From positions 124,001 through 188,000 of the forward strand of contig JAQMWT010000351.1 of assembly GCA_029834535.1 (NCBI GenBank): 64,000 nt of DNA, given 5' to 3'. The notes beneath the pieces are model-generated. The model saw only the letters and a program-made list of their open reading frames with translations. It searched no databases and was not told the origin of the DNA. A program made the translations under genes and the position numbers. Below, in pieces: positions 1 through 10,322 of this stretch. The stretch's first letter is position 1. Every line of letters starts with the position of its first letter. Origin of the DNA: Chrysophaeum taylorii. Lineage: Eukaryota; Sar; Pelagophyceae; Pelagomonadales; Pelagomonadaceae.

Positions 1-521
1 CATTCTTCAACAACAAGCGGACATAGGACACCAGACTTACACGGTCTGCGTGAGACGGATCACCCCATTCTGCATCCCAAAACTCGAGAGGGAGCGCGTC
101 TTTGATAATCGACTCGGGGTTGAGAACGCGAAACTCGACGACCTCGAGAAACTGCGCGAGCAACGCCCCTCGAGCACCCAAAGATTGTAGTCCCACACTT
201 GTGCGGGACCGTACAGGACCACGTTCAGGAGTTCCTCACCGTCGCGTACCCGATCCGGAGTTAGCTGTCCAGCTTGATCATGGGACGGCAACGCGAGCAC
301 GTGCCGTTACGCCAGCATAAACAACTCGCACGACCGTAAGAGAACACCTCCTTATCCTCCTCCTCCTCGCGCATCTCGACAACCCCGCCCTGCCGCAAGA
401 TCTCCCCGGGAGCTGCTGCTGCACCGTCGAGCACTGTACGAGAAAGTCGGCAAATACAAGCTGCGGCGCGAAGGGATGTCAAGACGTCGACAGCCTCGTT
501 CCGGAAGATCGCCGACACCAC
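1..521 (-). pseudogene. Decayed coding sequence, unrecognised
   Basis: Read on the minus strand, three overlapping frames each hold a short protein-like stretch, as if one old reading frame had been broken by small indels. One stretch, at about 5-175, contains LLAQFLEVVEFRVLNPE and runs off the left edge. Another at 261-521 carries an acidic run (REEEEDKE) followed by CLCWRNGTCSRC. I recognise no family. The change of frame and the surrounding repeats suggest transposon debris rather than a live gene, though an intron-containing gene entering from the left cannot be excluded. From 522 to 900 I see no gene. Confidence 0.25.
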
Positions 522-940
522 CCCTGTAATTCTAACCCAGTCATCAGTACGAGTCTAAAATATGACAAGTTTGATGTGATTGTTCGAAATTTGATCACAC
601 CAAATTGAATGCCTCCAAGTTTGACCATACACACGCATCAACATGCGAACACTCGCAGAACAACATATACAAACAAGGCCTGCGCAAGACAACGCTGATA
701 CCACGCTGTTTCGTCGCCCAAGATTATTCGGATGCGCCTTATTAGTTCGATGTTTATGACAGACTACAGCGAACGATCCCGGTTCGTCATCTCGTGCCTT
801 TAGCGGATGACACTGTTGCAGATGTCTATCAAACGCATATGCCGAGAAGAGCCGCCTGACAGACTGAATAACTAACTAACTAACTTCAGACCTCTCCCGA
901 GCATGGGAGCCAGGCCGGACCGGCAGGAGCCGGTGCGGAA

Positions 941-1730
941 TCACAGAGGCAAATCACGCAGTTGTGGGGCAGAGGCGAGGGATGAGGACGGACTTGTTGA
1001 TGGTGGACCGCCACTGCGCGGTCTTGTGCGAGGTCGTGCAAAAGCGTCGCAGGCCGCGGACGTGTTGGTCCACGAACAATCGACCTGTCCGTCGCGCTCT
1101 GCCCAACCGAGCGAACCCCATCCCAACACGGACTTTCCGGGTGCTAACCGGCCAGCGAGCCGCCTCCTCCATAAAGCCCTTGATGAGGACCGACACGGCC
1201 TCGCAGAAGTGCTTCGCGCGATAGCTGGATCTTTGTCGGCAAGAAGGTTCGGAGCAGGTGTGCCTTTTAGCACACGTGACGGTATTTTCTACTTGCACAT
1301 CACAACGAGCAGCACGCACATAAACGCTGCATCTTGCATATAGCACTTGAACGACAGCGCTGTCGCGCTGTAGACCATGTTGTACACGCCGTCAACTTGC
1401 TGCCCGTGTCGAACATCATCTGCTGCAAGTCGGCCTCGAGAACACACATGCTGAACTTGGCATCTTGGTCAGATCGAGTAAAGTGGAGCCTCGTATTTGC
1501 GCGCTCTGAGCTGCGACAGCGTACTCGGCGATCTCTCATAGTCGTTTACCTTCGCCTGGGCACGCGACTTCTTGTTTTCTTTCTCGGCGTCGTGGTCAAC
1601 CGACGTCGGCGTGTTACCACCACGCTCCCGCTCGACCTGAGCGAAGCCCGCATCGATACCGTGTTCGTTTCGAAGTCGAAGGACGATCCGGAGTCACAGC
1701 GCGACGTGCAGAACCGCTGAAAGCTTGATC
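941..1730 (-). pseudogene. Decayed coding-like region, unrecognised
   Basis: Overlapping open frames on both strands reach 130 codons, but none has a recognisable domain. Minus-strand stretches such as FCEAVSVLIKGFMEEAARW (near 1190) and VYNMVYSATALSFKCYMQD (near 1350) look protein-like and lie in different frames, so a broken gene on the minus strand is the best reading. The region ends 170 bp before a Helitron terminus at 1900. It may be part of an older transposon. The function is unknown. Confidence 0.2.
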
Positions 1731-1899
1731 ACGGCGGGCCTTGTTTTGTCATCGAACCGTATGTTTGCTCTCTAAGAGTACAAGTTTAGTCAACCAAGAG
1801 ACGGATTGACCAAACTTAAGTGACCAAACTTGTTGAAGGTTTACGGTGACCAAACTTATATGGTGGTTGGAAACTTGACTTTTCCCTAATAATAATATT

Positions 1900-2936
1900 A
1901 CAAGTGCAGGCCAGTAAGTTCACCTAGTCCCAATCTCTAACCCTAGTAAGTTTAGGTCTGGTCCCAGTAAGTTTCATATAACTTATTATAAGTTCACCTG
2001 GTCAGTAAGTTCACCTAGCTCTAACCAACTCCTTTGAGCTCGTCGCTCTCGCCTCCGCCAATCTCAGCTGCTTTGATCCGCACGCGCCGCCAACCTTTGA
2101 GTTTACTCTAAAAACCCTTTACTCTAAAAACCCCAGTATGTTCACCTGGTCCCAGTTTCACCTGGTCACTCAGCTCACCTAGTCCCAATCTCCAACCCCA
2201 GTAAGTTCACCTGGTCCCAGTAAGTTCACCTACAGTGCGCGTGTAGACGCCGGGAGGGGGCTTATCGGTATTGCGCAGCACGTGTGGGGTAGGGTGGAGT
2301 CGTCGACCCAGAAGAGGATATCCTCGGGGTTGCCGATCGACAGAGAGCCACGTAGAGCTGGACGTGGCAGAAGGCGGGCTTGGGAAGAGGACGCCGACCT
2401 CGCGGGGCGTCTGGCCCTGGCTCTTGTTGATCGTTTGGCGTCGGGCCTTAAGGGATACAGGTTGGAGGAGCCTCGGTGACAACGACACGATCGATCATGT
2501 ATCTGGTACCGTTGCAGTGGCCGTGCGACGGGTCGAGGTTGCGAAGACTTTAAGCTCGCGATCAAAGTCAGCATGCCGTTGGTTGTCAGGGAGTTGAAAA
2601 CTCGACTGTAAAGAGCGAGGCGTCGTCTTCCGACCCAGCCTAGTCAGCCGAAAAGAACTCCGACGCCTCGTCTCCGGGAAAAAAAGGCCGCGGTCATGCG
2701 CGCGTTGTCAGCATCGACAACATCGTTTCGACGGGGCGTGAGAATGGCGCGCTGAAAGAGCCGCCGCGGGTCGTGGAAATAGTCTGCGAGGTCGCCGTAG
2801 ACGGCTTGGAGGATCACTGTCTGGCTCTCGCCCCTACCTGATCCTTACTCTCGCGCCTACCTGATCCTTACCCTAAATCGAGGGACAGACAGACAGACAA
2901 ACAGACAGACAAACATCTGTCGATTAGTAGTTAGGA
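1900..2936 (-). mobile_element. Non-autonomous Helitron copy H1
   Basis: This is a Helitron fragment in reverse orientation. Its 5' end TCCTAACTACTAATCGACAG lies at about 2936 and its 3' end GGCCTGCACTTGT at 1900. Between them are a (GTTTGTCT)n tract, about 600 bp encoding the C-terminal end of a Pif1-like helicase (minus strand, about 2230-2820) and a 300 bp minisatellite of GTGAACTTACTGG-type units. Helicase hallmarks are RAILTPR-like and INKSQGQTPREVGV, the latter matching motif VI of Helitron helicases. The Rep domain and the rest of the helicase are absent and the frame is broken, so the copy cannot move itself. It forms the left arm of an inverted pair with H2. Confidence 0.75.
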
Positions 2937-3025
2937 TTTGTCCTAACTACTAATCGACAGATGTTTGTCTGTCTGTCATCTGTCGATTAGTAGTTAGGAT
3001 TTGTCCTAACTACTAATCGACAGAT
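2918..3025. repeat. Double perfect palindrome at Helitron head-to-head junction
   Basis: Two perfect palindromes of about 44 bp each (centred near 2939 and 3001) consist of CTGTCGATTAGTAGTTAGGA, a four-base TTTG spacer, and its reverse complement. Each is the Helitron 5' terminus facing itself. They sit at the centre of a roughly 2.1 kb inverted repeat (1900-3975) made by copies H1 and H2. Such a structure can extrude as a hairpin or cruciform and is prone to rearrangement. Confidence 0.85.
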
Positions 3026-3975
3026 GTTTGTCTGTCTGTTTGTCTGTCTGTCTGTCCCTCGATTTAGGGTAAGGATCAGGTAGGCGCGAGAGTAAGGATC
3101 AGGAGGTAGGCCCGTGAGCCAGACAGTGATCCTCCAAGCCGTCTACGGCGACCTCGCAGACTATTTCCACGACCCGCGGCGGCTCTTTCAGCGCGCCATT
3201 CTCACGCTCCGTCGAAACGATGTTGTCGATGACAACGTCGGAACGTTCTTTTCGGCTGACTAGGCTGGGTCGGAAGACGACGCCTCTCTTACAGTAGAGT
3301 TCTCAACTCCCTGACAACCAACGGATGCTGACTTTGAGCGCGAGCTTAAGGTCTTCGAAACCTCGACCCGTCGCACGGCCTGCAACGGTACCAGATACAT
3401 GATCGATCGTGTCGTTGTCACCGAGGCCTCCAACCTGTATCGCTTAAGGCCCGCCTACGCCAAACGATCAACAAGAGCCAGGGCCAGACGCCCCGGGTCG
3501 GCGTCCTCTTGGCGAAGCCCGTCTTCTGCCACGTCCAGCTCTACGTGGCTCTCTGTCGATCGGCAACCCGAGGATATCCTCTTCCGAGTCGACGACTCCA
3601 CCTACCCCAAACGTGCTGCGCAATACCGATAAGCCCCCTCTACACGCGCACTGTAGGTGTCTTACTGGGACCAGGTGAACTTACTGGGGTCTGAGGTGGG
3701 ACTAGGTGAGCTGAGTGACCAGGTGAAACTGGGACCAGGTGAGCATACTGGGGTTTTTAGAGTAAAGGGTTTTTAGAGTAAACTAAAAGGTTGGCGGCGC
3801 GTGCGGATCAAAGCAGCTTAGATTGGCGGAGGCGAGAGCGACGAGGTCAAAGGAGTTGGTGTGAGCTAGGTGAACTTACTGACCAGGTGAACTTATATGA
3901 AACTTACTGGGACCAGGTGAACTTACTGGGGTTAGAGAAGATTGGGACTAGGTGAACTTACTGGCCTGCACTTGT
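3004..3975 (+). mobile_element. Non-autonomous Helitron copy H2
   Basis: This is the right arm of the head-to-head Helitron pair. It starts with TCCTAACTACTAATCGACAG at 3004 and ends GGCCTGCACTTGT at 3975. It has the same internal order as H1: a (TTTGTCTG)n tract, the helicase C-terminal stretch (about 3120-3635), then GTGAACTTACTGG minisatellite units. Readable helicase pieces include NGTRYMIDRVVVTEA-like and KPVFCHVQLYVAL. It is slightly more decayed than H3, with a small deletion in the RAILT-NDVV part. It ends 166 bp beyond the 3' end of the MOSC gene. Confidence 0.75.
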
Positions 3976-4141
3976 CTCCTATAAATAAAGGGTGAATCGA
4001 CTCTCCTTGGATTCGGGCGAACACAGTCCCATTATTGGCTGCGCGGAAAACGGTACCAATCCAAACCTAAGATCCCTGCTTCGAAACAAACACGGGGCAG
4101 TGCGAGTCCCGCGTTCGAGGAGTAGCAGAACCGTGCGATCT

Positions 4142-5005
4142 CTACTCGAGGTGGAGCCAGGAGGCTCGTCGCTTTCGAGTCACGACGACTCGGTCCCCGA
4201 CTCGGACTGTGCCTGGGTGGATGGGGGCGCAGTTGAGACCGAAGAGGGGCGAGGCGCCGAAGACGTCGGGGGCGAGGCGGTCGAGCCGCCGGAGGGTTGT
4301 GAGGGGCTCGAGCGTGCCGGGGGACGCGGCCGTCACGACGCAGCGGTGGCACGGCTTGCAGACTCGGAGTCGGAGGTCGTCCCCCAACGCGATTTCGTCC
4401 CAGTAGTCCTCCTCGAAGCCTCGCGCATTCACGACGATGTTTGGCCGGAAGTTTCCGGGAATTTGCTGCGACGCGACGAGGAGGGGGCTCGCGTCGTGAA
4501 AAATCAACGGACCGTCGTAGAATCTCGCGTGGATCTGGGCACTCGCGTCGCGCGGTCGTGCTCGGACGAGCCTCGCGGCGCGGCCTAAAGACTCTGTGAG
4601 GAAGGCAGCAACATCGTCGCCGCAATCGACGGCGCTTACGGTCGCGTTCCCCCACTCGAGACTCTCGCGGGGGAACGCGGTCACGGTCGCGCCTGTCGAC
4701 TTGATGCCGTCGATGCGGCGGTCGCCGTCGATGATCGAAAGCCCGTCGCTCCCGAACTGCGGTTGCAGCTCGCCGAGCTTCCGCTTATCGCGCTGGGTCA
4801 GGATTCGGTTCGAATTGTCGACGACGGCGAATTCGCGGTCGCCGGTCATCAACGCGTCGACCACCACCGCCGACTCCAAGGCGACCCCGCGCATCGACTT
4901 CACCGGGTACACGTAGATCGCCTCCACGCGCAGCCGACGACGCGAGACGACGGCCACGACGCATAGGAGCAGCACAAAGACCGCAAATAGGACCCACAGC
5001 ATCAT
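4142..5005 (-). CDS. MOSC-domain protein, mARC-like
   Basis: The protein of 287 residues starts at tandem ATGs (5005 and 5002). Residues 3-21 are a hydrophobic membrane anchor followed by SRRRLRV. A MOSC N-terminal beta-barrel domain follows (EAIYVYPVKSMRG, about residues 28-130), then a MOSC domain with RPNIVVNARGF and the CKPCHRCVVTAASP segment. That segment holds the conserved cysteine which in mARC proteins ligates molybdenum. mARC proteins are membrane-anchored molybdenum-cofactor enzymes that reduce N-hydroxylated compounds with cytochrome b5 and its reductase. The length and the anchor-plus-two-domain order fit that family. No intron is apparent. A TATATAAG element and GGATTAGGGTTTTGG lie directly upstream of the ATG. 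Helitron H2 lies downstream. The family assignment is strong; the substrate is not predictable. Confidence 0.85.
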   Translation of the reverse strand: MMLWVLFAVFVLLLCVVAVVSRRRLRVEAIYVYPVKSMRGVALESAVVVDALMTGDREFAVVDNSNRILTQRDKRKLGELQPQFGSDGLSIIDGDRRIDGIKSTGATVTAFPRESLEWGNATVSAVDCGDDVAAFLTESLGRAARLVRARPRDASAQIHARFYDGPLIFHDASPLLVASQQIPGNFRPNIVVNARGFEEDYWDEIALGDDLRLRVCKPCHRCVVTAASPGTLEPLTTLRRLDRLAPDVFGASPLFGLNCAPIHPGTVRVGDRVVVTRKRRASWLHLE

Positions 5006-5051
5006 CCAAAACCCTAATCCTTATATAGAAGGAGCCCAGACAATGCCGAGC

Positions 5052-5082
5052 TCACACACCCCTCTTAGCAGTCGACATTTAG
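5052..5082 (+). mobile_element. 31-bp LINE-like 3' end insertion with 14-bp target duplication
   Basis: The insert contains CCCCTCTTAGCAGTCGACAT and is flanked on both sides by the identical 14-mer AGACAATGCCGAGC (5038-5051 and 5083-5096). The inserted bases match the extreme 3' end of the LINE-like family seen at 23544-25164. An extremely 5'-truncated insertion with a direct repeat is the signature of target-primed reverse transcription. It lies about 45 bp upstream of the MOSC start codon. Confidence 0.75.
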
Positions 5083-5096
5083 AGACAATGCCGAGC

Positions 5097-6689
5097 ATGC
5101 GCTGTATCGTCGGAAGTTTGATGACTCGTGGTCGTCATCAACGAACCTCCCCAGGGCCGGCGCTCGACGGCCTCATCCGCGAGCACGGCCTCGAGCGTTT
5201 TTGGGCGTGGAGACGGCTTCTTGCCTCCAAGAAGACGATGCCCGAGACCTGGTCCTTCGACACTCATAATGTCTTTGACAGCCCCTCTTCGCCACGCTTG
5301 GCGGAGTCTGTTGTTGAGGTGGTCCTCGATGATAGCAGCAACTTCTGTATCCACGAGTCTCGCCCGCGACGGGCCCGCGCTCTCCGCATTCGAGGCGATC
5401 AAGGCCGCCGGGCGCGGCGTTGCTGTTCGCGTTCATGACAGCTATGAGACCATCAGGCCGCCGACCTCGAGCGCCTCGCCGCCGTCACTGCACGAGCTCG
5501 CCCAGACCACCTCGATGATCGCCGCGCCGGTCTCGTCAGTAGGCTGGGAACTTGTGCCAGGACGCGCTGGGCGGGCAACGGCAACGTCGGCGCAGGTGAT
5601 GGCAGAGCACGGGGGCAGGGGTTTGAACGTTCTTGGTCCTGTTTCGCCAGGTCTTAAAAGGCAATGGCTCCCGCTCGCGGGTGCGGAGCTCGCCGGTCGC
5701 GACACGCCGCCGTCCAGCTGACTACCAAGGCGGTGGGCGGAGACGGGACCCGAAAGAGTGCGGTGCCGTCACTGCAGCGCACATTCCAGCCAGTCCAACG
5801 CTACGCGGAAGAGCCAGGCGAGAAGAGTGTCGTCGTCGGCGGTTGCGCCGTCGGCCCCACAGCGTTGTAATTCTTCTTCGGTCAACACCTCCGCCACCAG
5901 GCTCAAAGCTGGGAGCGCCGTTGCCAGCTGGAAGAAGACTAATGGGCCCTCGCGCCACCAGCAAGTTGGACCATGCTCTCGATAATACGTGTCGCCTCGC
6001 CCATGACGCAAGCCCGCAGCTGTAGCTCGTTGTGGATAGGCGACCGCGGCGGCGAATTCAGCTGCCGAGCCACGCGGGATCCTCGAGTCGACGCGTTCGG
6101 GGACGGCACTCGGAGAGCACGGTTTGTCGACGTCGAAGCGCAAGACCGAGCTGGTGGCGCCCACGTTGAAATGTGCCACGAGCATCGCGCGAGGATCTAA
6201 CCCCAGTGCTCGACGACTTTCAACCTTGTACTGCTGCCGCGGCTGGAAAACGACCGGCGGTGGTGACGTAGTACGTGGTCTTCTCGTCGTTTGATGCGCC
6301 CACGCTCTGTGTGCGGTGATACCGCGGTGTATGGATGGAGAGCATACTGCCAGTCACGCGGTGATAACATGGGAATCGGCGGCGGTTGAAAGCTGCCGGC
6401 GGAACACGACGCGTTGGACAACGAGCGAGCGCCCAAAAAGTCTCGACGGTGCCAAAAACGACGCCGAAGAGCTCGGCGATCCGTAGCTAAACAACCACCT
6501 CGCGCATTTGGCCCGAGGTCACTGCGGCTCGACACACGATGCCTCCAGCGGCGGCCACCGGTGGCCGAGGCGGGCCTCGAAAACTAGAGATCGGTGGGGC
6601 CCTCGCGCACACCGCGCCGCACGAGTGAGCGCTAGTCTTCGACAAATTCTTCACCCATTTCCCGCGGCTCCCACTAGTATCTACAGAAA
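5097..6689 (-). pseudogene. Transposon-like coding debris
   Basis: Many overlapping short frames occur on both strands with GC-rich codon-like composition, but none is longer than about 200 codons or has a recognisable domain. On the minus strand the stretches lie downstream of the MULE transposase fossil and may be the remainder of its open frame or of a second gene in the same element. I see no intact gene here. Confidence 0.2.
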
Positions 6690-8961
6690 AGACACCGTTC
6701 GACGACGCTTAACACACCATTCCCGTAACGAGTTGTCGAGGAAGGCCTGGACGTCGGTCGAGACATCCTGGTCACCCCCCCCCCAGCGCCCTTGAACTTT
6801 CGTGCTGGGGGGGGGGCGTCGTGTTCTCTCCCCCTGGAAGCGGCAACAGCCCTTCTTTTTAAGAAATGTAAAAATCCACCAACTCAGACTACTCCGTCCA
6901 AACTTGGAGCCGAGTAAGAGACACCAAGCACCCAAGATATGGAGGTCGTCGCTTAGACGACGCGCCAACGTTACGACGACGACGCCCCACTCAGATCGAC
7001 GCCAAATGCCCAACCGCACTGCGTCCAGTTCAGAAGCTGGTCGTAGACGTACGGGAGGTGCGCCGAGAGTGCTTTGGTCGTATTTCGACGAACGCGGGAC
7101 ACTTCTCGGTCCATTCCACTCCGTGAAGCGACGCAGGAGTACCTTGTCGAGACAGACCGCCGCCGATCGTGACGACGACGCTAATTTGCTCAAGCTGGGC
7201 CTTCATGTCGCTGAACCTGGCAGAATTCATCAAAAGGACATGGCACCCAAATTCGTACCTATGCCCCCCCCGGCTTGGTCTTGTCGAAGAGGCCCCGTCC
7301 GTTTCTTGTTGTTGGCCCTGGTCATGTCGGGAGCAGTGGAATGCTGGGGAAGTTATGAGGCCATACTCACCGCAACACCCGCCTCCCAGGTAACACCCAG
7401 CACGATGCCGTAAATGTCCATGCTCTCGGTGAAGGCGAGGGTGAAGGTCAGTATGTGGTAGGTCTGGTCGATGTCGACAGTCCCGGTGTTGATGATAGGG
7501 TAGCCCTCGGCATTGATTCGACGAGTGCCGTGTCGGTGCACACGAGGTTGCCGACAGAGAGGTTATGGCGGCGTTGCCGACATTCAAGAGGAGATTTTCT
7601 TGGTGTGCTAACAACGACGACGACGATGCTGGTATCAGAGTCGCAGATCTCCAGGGTGCGATGCAAAAGAAGAATTGGGTCATGGTCGCCGATCATGGCG
7701 AGCATGCTCACGAGGGCGCGCCGAGGTCACGACCGTCAACCATCGTGTCCGCGTACGCGACCCCATGTCTCCCACTGACAGGCTCTACTGAGCAGCTTGA
7801 TGCGCATACGGCGGACGAAGCGCGCGCATCAGCTGCCTCCGATTCTTGTTGCCCTTGTGCAACTTGAACCGGTCCTTGTGAATAAGGCCGGTGTCCACGA
7901 GCCACTGGCGGATGGGTATGGCGCGGGGTTTGGGGTCGGCGGCGAAGCGCGCGCCGGGATATGGCCCTTGAGCAGCCTCGGGAGACCTCGACGACATTGT
8001 CGGGTGTCGCTAAGGTCGCTGGCGTGGTTCTGGTGCTCGCCGCTCAATTAGAGCTCAACCTGACCGGCAGCGAATGTGGTAAACGAGCTTCGCCTTGGCC
8101 TGGCAGCACGGCTTGTTCTTGCGGAACTCGCAGGCCAGGTAAAGCGTCACCTTGCTATGATCTGCACTGAGAGCTGCGGTCCGCGCGACTCCCCACATCG
8201 AATGGTTCAGAGAACGCACCTCGAGTTCGTTCTAAATGGGCGCGGATCGCTCGCCTGTCTCGTGCTTGCTGGTGTGGTTCTTGGTAGCGCTGAGCTTGTA
8301 ATCAATCACCAGCGGCCGCGACTACTGCGAGCTCATGCTTACCGCTTGATACTGTGCATCGCGGCGTGCGGAGCGTGCCGTCCTTGTTGAGGGTAGCCTT
8401 GGTGGAGGCTTCGGACAGGAGCTCGATCTCATCGTCCTCGTCGTCCTCATCGCCGTCCTCGTCGTCGTCCTCGACCTCCTCGTTGTCATCCACGACCTCC
8501 CAGCCTGCTTCCATGGGCTCGAGGCCCATGGCCATGAGCTCGTCGTCCTCCTCCACCTCCTCCCTCCTCATCCTCCTCGCCAAAGCGGAGCCGGCGCGCA
8601 GAGTGCGTCATCTCGACCACGTCACGTGCATCGAGTGTCTCACCGCGGCGGCTGCGCTGCTGCGGCCGGGGGTTTGGAGTCGTTTGCTTGGATGGTTCGC
8701 GCGCGCGCTATGCTCCTTGCGGTGCACCTCGACTCCGATGATGATGATAGATCCCAGCCGCCGCTTCGCGCAGTACCTGCGAGGCCACCGTTCCTCATCT
8801 CCTTGCTGACATAAATCCCAGCCGAAAAATGCGTCGCACGCCTCGCGCGCTATCTCGAGCACGTATCTCGAGCACACAGGACATTCCGTCGCACTCTTTC
8901 CCAGTCTCAGCATCTTCAAAGCAAACACCTCATTGAGTGGTCGCTGCGGTCGCTCCGCCAT
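6690..8961 (-). mobile_element. Degenerate MULE (Mutator-like) transposase
   Basis: On the minus strand, with frame changes, pieces appear in the order expected of a Mutator-like transposase. At 8302-8583 there is a long acidic region. Near 8050-8150 lies a FLYWCH-like zinc module (ACEFRKNKPCCQAKAK, then EHQNH about 40 residues on). At about 7410-7550 is the DDE core start, CTD-T-RRINAEGYPIINTG followed by VDIDQTYHILTFTLAF, matching the MULE pattern in which a catalytic Asp precedes T-K-x-N-x-x-G-Y-P. Near 7030-7100 is LPYVYDQLLNWTQCGWAFG, resembling the later W-rich part. Several frameshifts separate the pieces, so the gene is dead. I could not find terminal inverted repeats; the bounds are those of the coding-like pieces. 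Confidence 0.5.
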
Positions 8962-10322
8962 GCTGACCGCTGATTCTTCTAGTCGTGTTTTTTTTCGTGT
9001 CGCGTCGTGCCACGAGGAGCGACGTCACGACTTCAAGACAGACTTCTTTGCTCCCATAGAGGTACCCAATATTTATGCTCCCTGGGTACGGAAACCATGC
9101 TCCCCCAAGAGAATTTCCCCTGCGTGTCTTGACGATCCCTAGCGCTCAAGTCCAAATGTAGTCAGTAGTGTAGCAGCAGCGTGCCCGACAGCCAATACGT
9201 CGAGTCTAACGTGGAAGTCCCGTGTAGAGCCTCCTCTCGCTCTGATAATAATAGGTTACGAGAAAAATCAAGAGCACCTCTTCTACGACGTCTCGCGCGT
9301 GACTCCGACCGTTCTCGTACGAGCGGGTTTGAGGTAAAACCGATTTCAGGTCCTAAACGCCACCCCCCCCTGGACGTGGCCGGACAAGCGGCCGACAGAG
9401 TCGGAAGGAAGGGGTGTCTTGGGCTGTCCGTGAAGATTCGAATGGGGTTCGGCAGACCCGTTAACGTGGTGGTATCGTATTTTACGTCCAGGGCGGCGAT
9501 TTTGCGACGAGGTTTTTCGCAGACACAACTCCTCCATACCATCCGATTTCGAAGCGGATTCGCGTGCGCGGCGATCGGGACAGCTCACGTGCCGTCCCGA
9601 TCACCGTCGTCGAGAAAGTGGCGGTCTGTGACATCATAAAACGCGGCGGCAGATGTGTATTTAAGTCGTCGTGATATGCTCGTGTTTCCGCCTGGCGAGT
9701 AAGCTCACTCTGCGGGATAGAGCGATGCGTGTGGTGTTCCCGGCGGAGTTTTTGGGTCTGCCTGGCGGCCTCGATGGCGGTGTAGTCCATTTCGGCGCCA
9801 CCTTGGTTCTCGCTGGCGTACGCGAGCTTGTACTCGCGCTCCTTTTATCATCCGCGAGTAGCGCGCGAGGCGAGCGACATGCCTGGTTGGCAGCATCAAC
9901 GGACTCGAAGATGATGAGGGTGTTTAGTTGATTGGCAGTCATCTGCGCCGCCTCGGTGCCGACGTTGTGGCGACGGTAGTACTGCCTGGACTTGCCCCGC
10001 CCGTACTCGACGCCGTCGCCGGCGAGCTCGCGATGGTACTTTGGGGATGAGAGAAGGAGGTGGCTCGGCGGTCCTCGACGAGCTGTGGGAGGAGGTTCTA
10101 AATTAAAAATCCTTGAAGTCGCTGCAGTTCTTTCCAGGATCCGTCGTGATTCTGCTTGGACTGGTGCGGTCGAGCGAACTGCATGCATGCATCTCATGCA
10201 AGAACCCCCCCCTCCCTCACAGAGTCTCGACCCCTCCTTCGGTTCAGTGAAACTAAACTAAGCCGTGTTGTTTACTCTTGGAGGGCTTAGTGAATATGCT
10301 GAACCACCGAAGCGGGGGGGGG
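8962..10322 (-). other. Debris between MULE and Helitron, no supported gene
   Basis: Minus-strand frames at 9482-9790 (102 codons, starting DYTAIEAARQTQKLRREHH) and 9661-10197 (178 codons) overlap each other and have no recognisable domain. The stretch GVEYGRGKSRQYYRRHNVG followed by TEAAQMTANQLNTLIIFES looks protein-like and could be a remnant of another transposon ORF. Nothing here is supported as a functional gene. Confidence 0.2.

Noticed and set aside
3640-3975. Array of GTGAACTTACTGG units as a CRISPR-like array
   Set aside because: Unit spacing is irregular, there are no unique spacers of constant length, and the same array recurs at the 3' end of each Helitron copy in a eukaryotic genome.
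8302-8583. Highly acidic 93-codon frame as a separate host gene
   Set aside because: It lies in order with the MULE transposase pieces on the same strand and has only low-complexity Glu/Asp repeats, so it is better read as part of that fossil.
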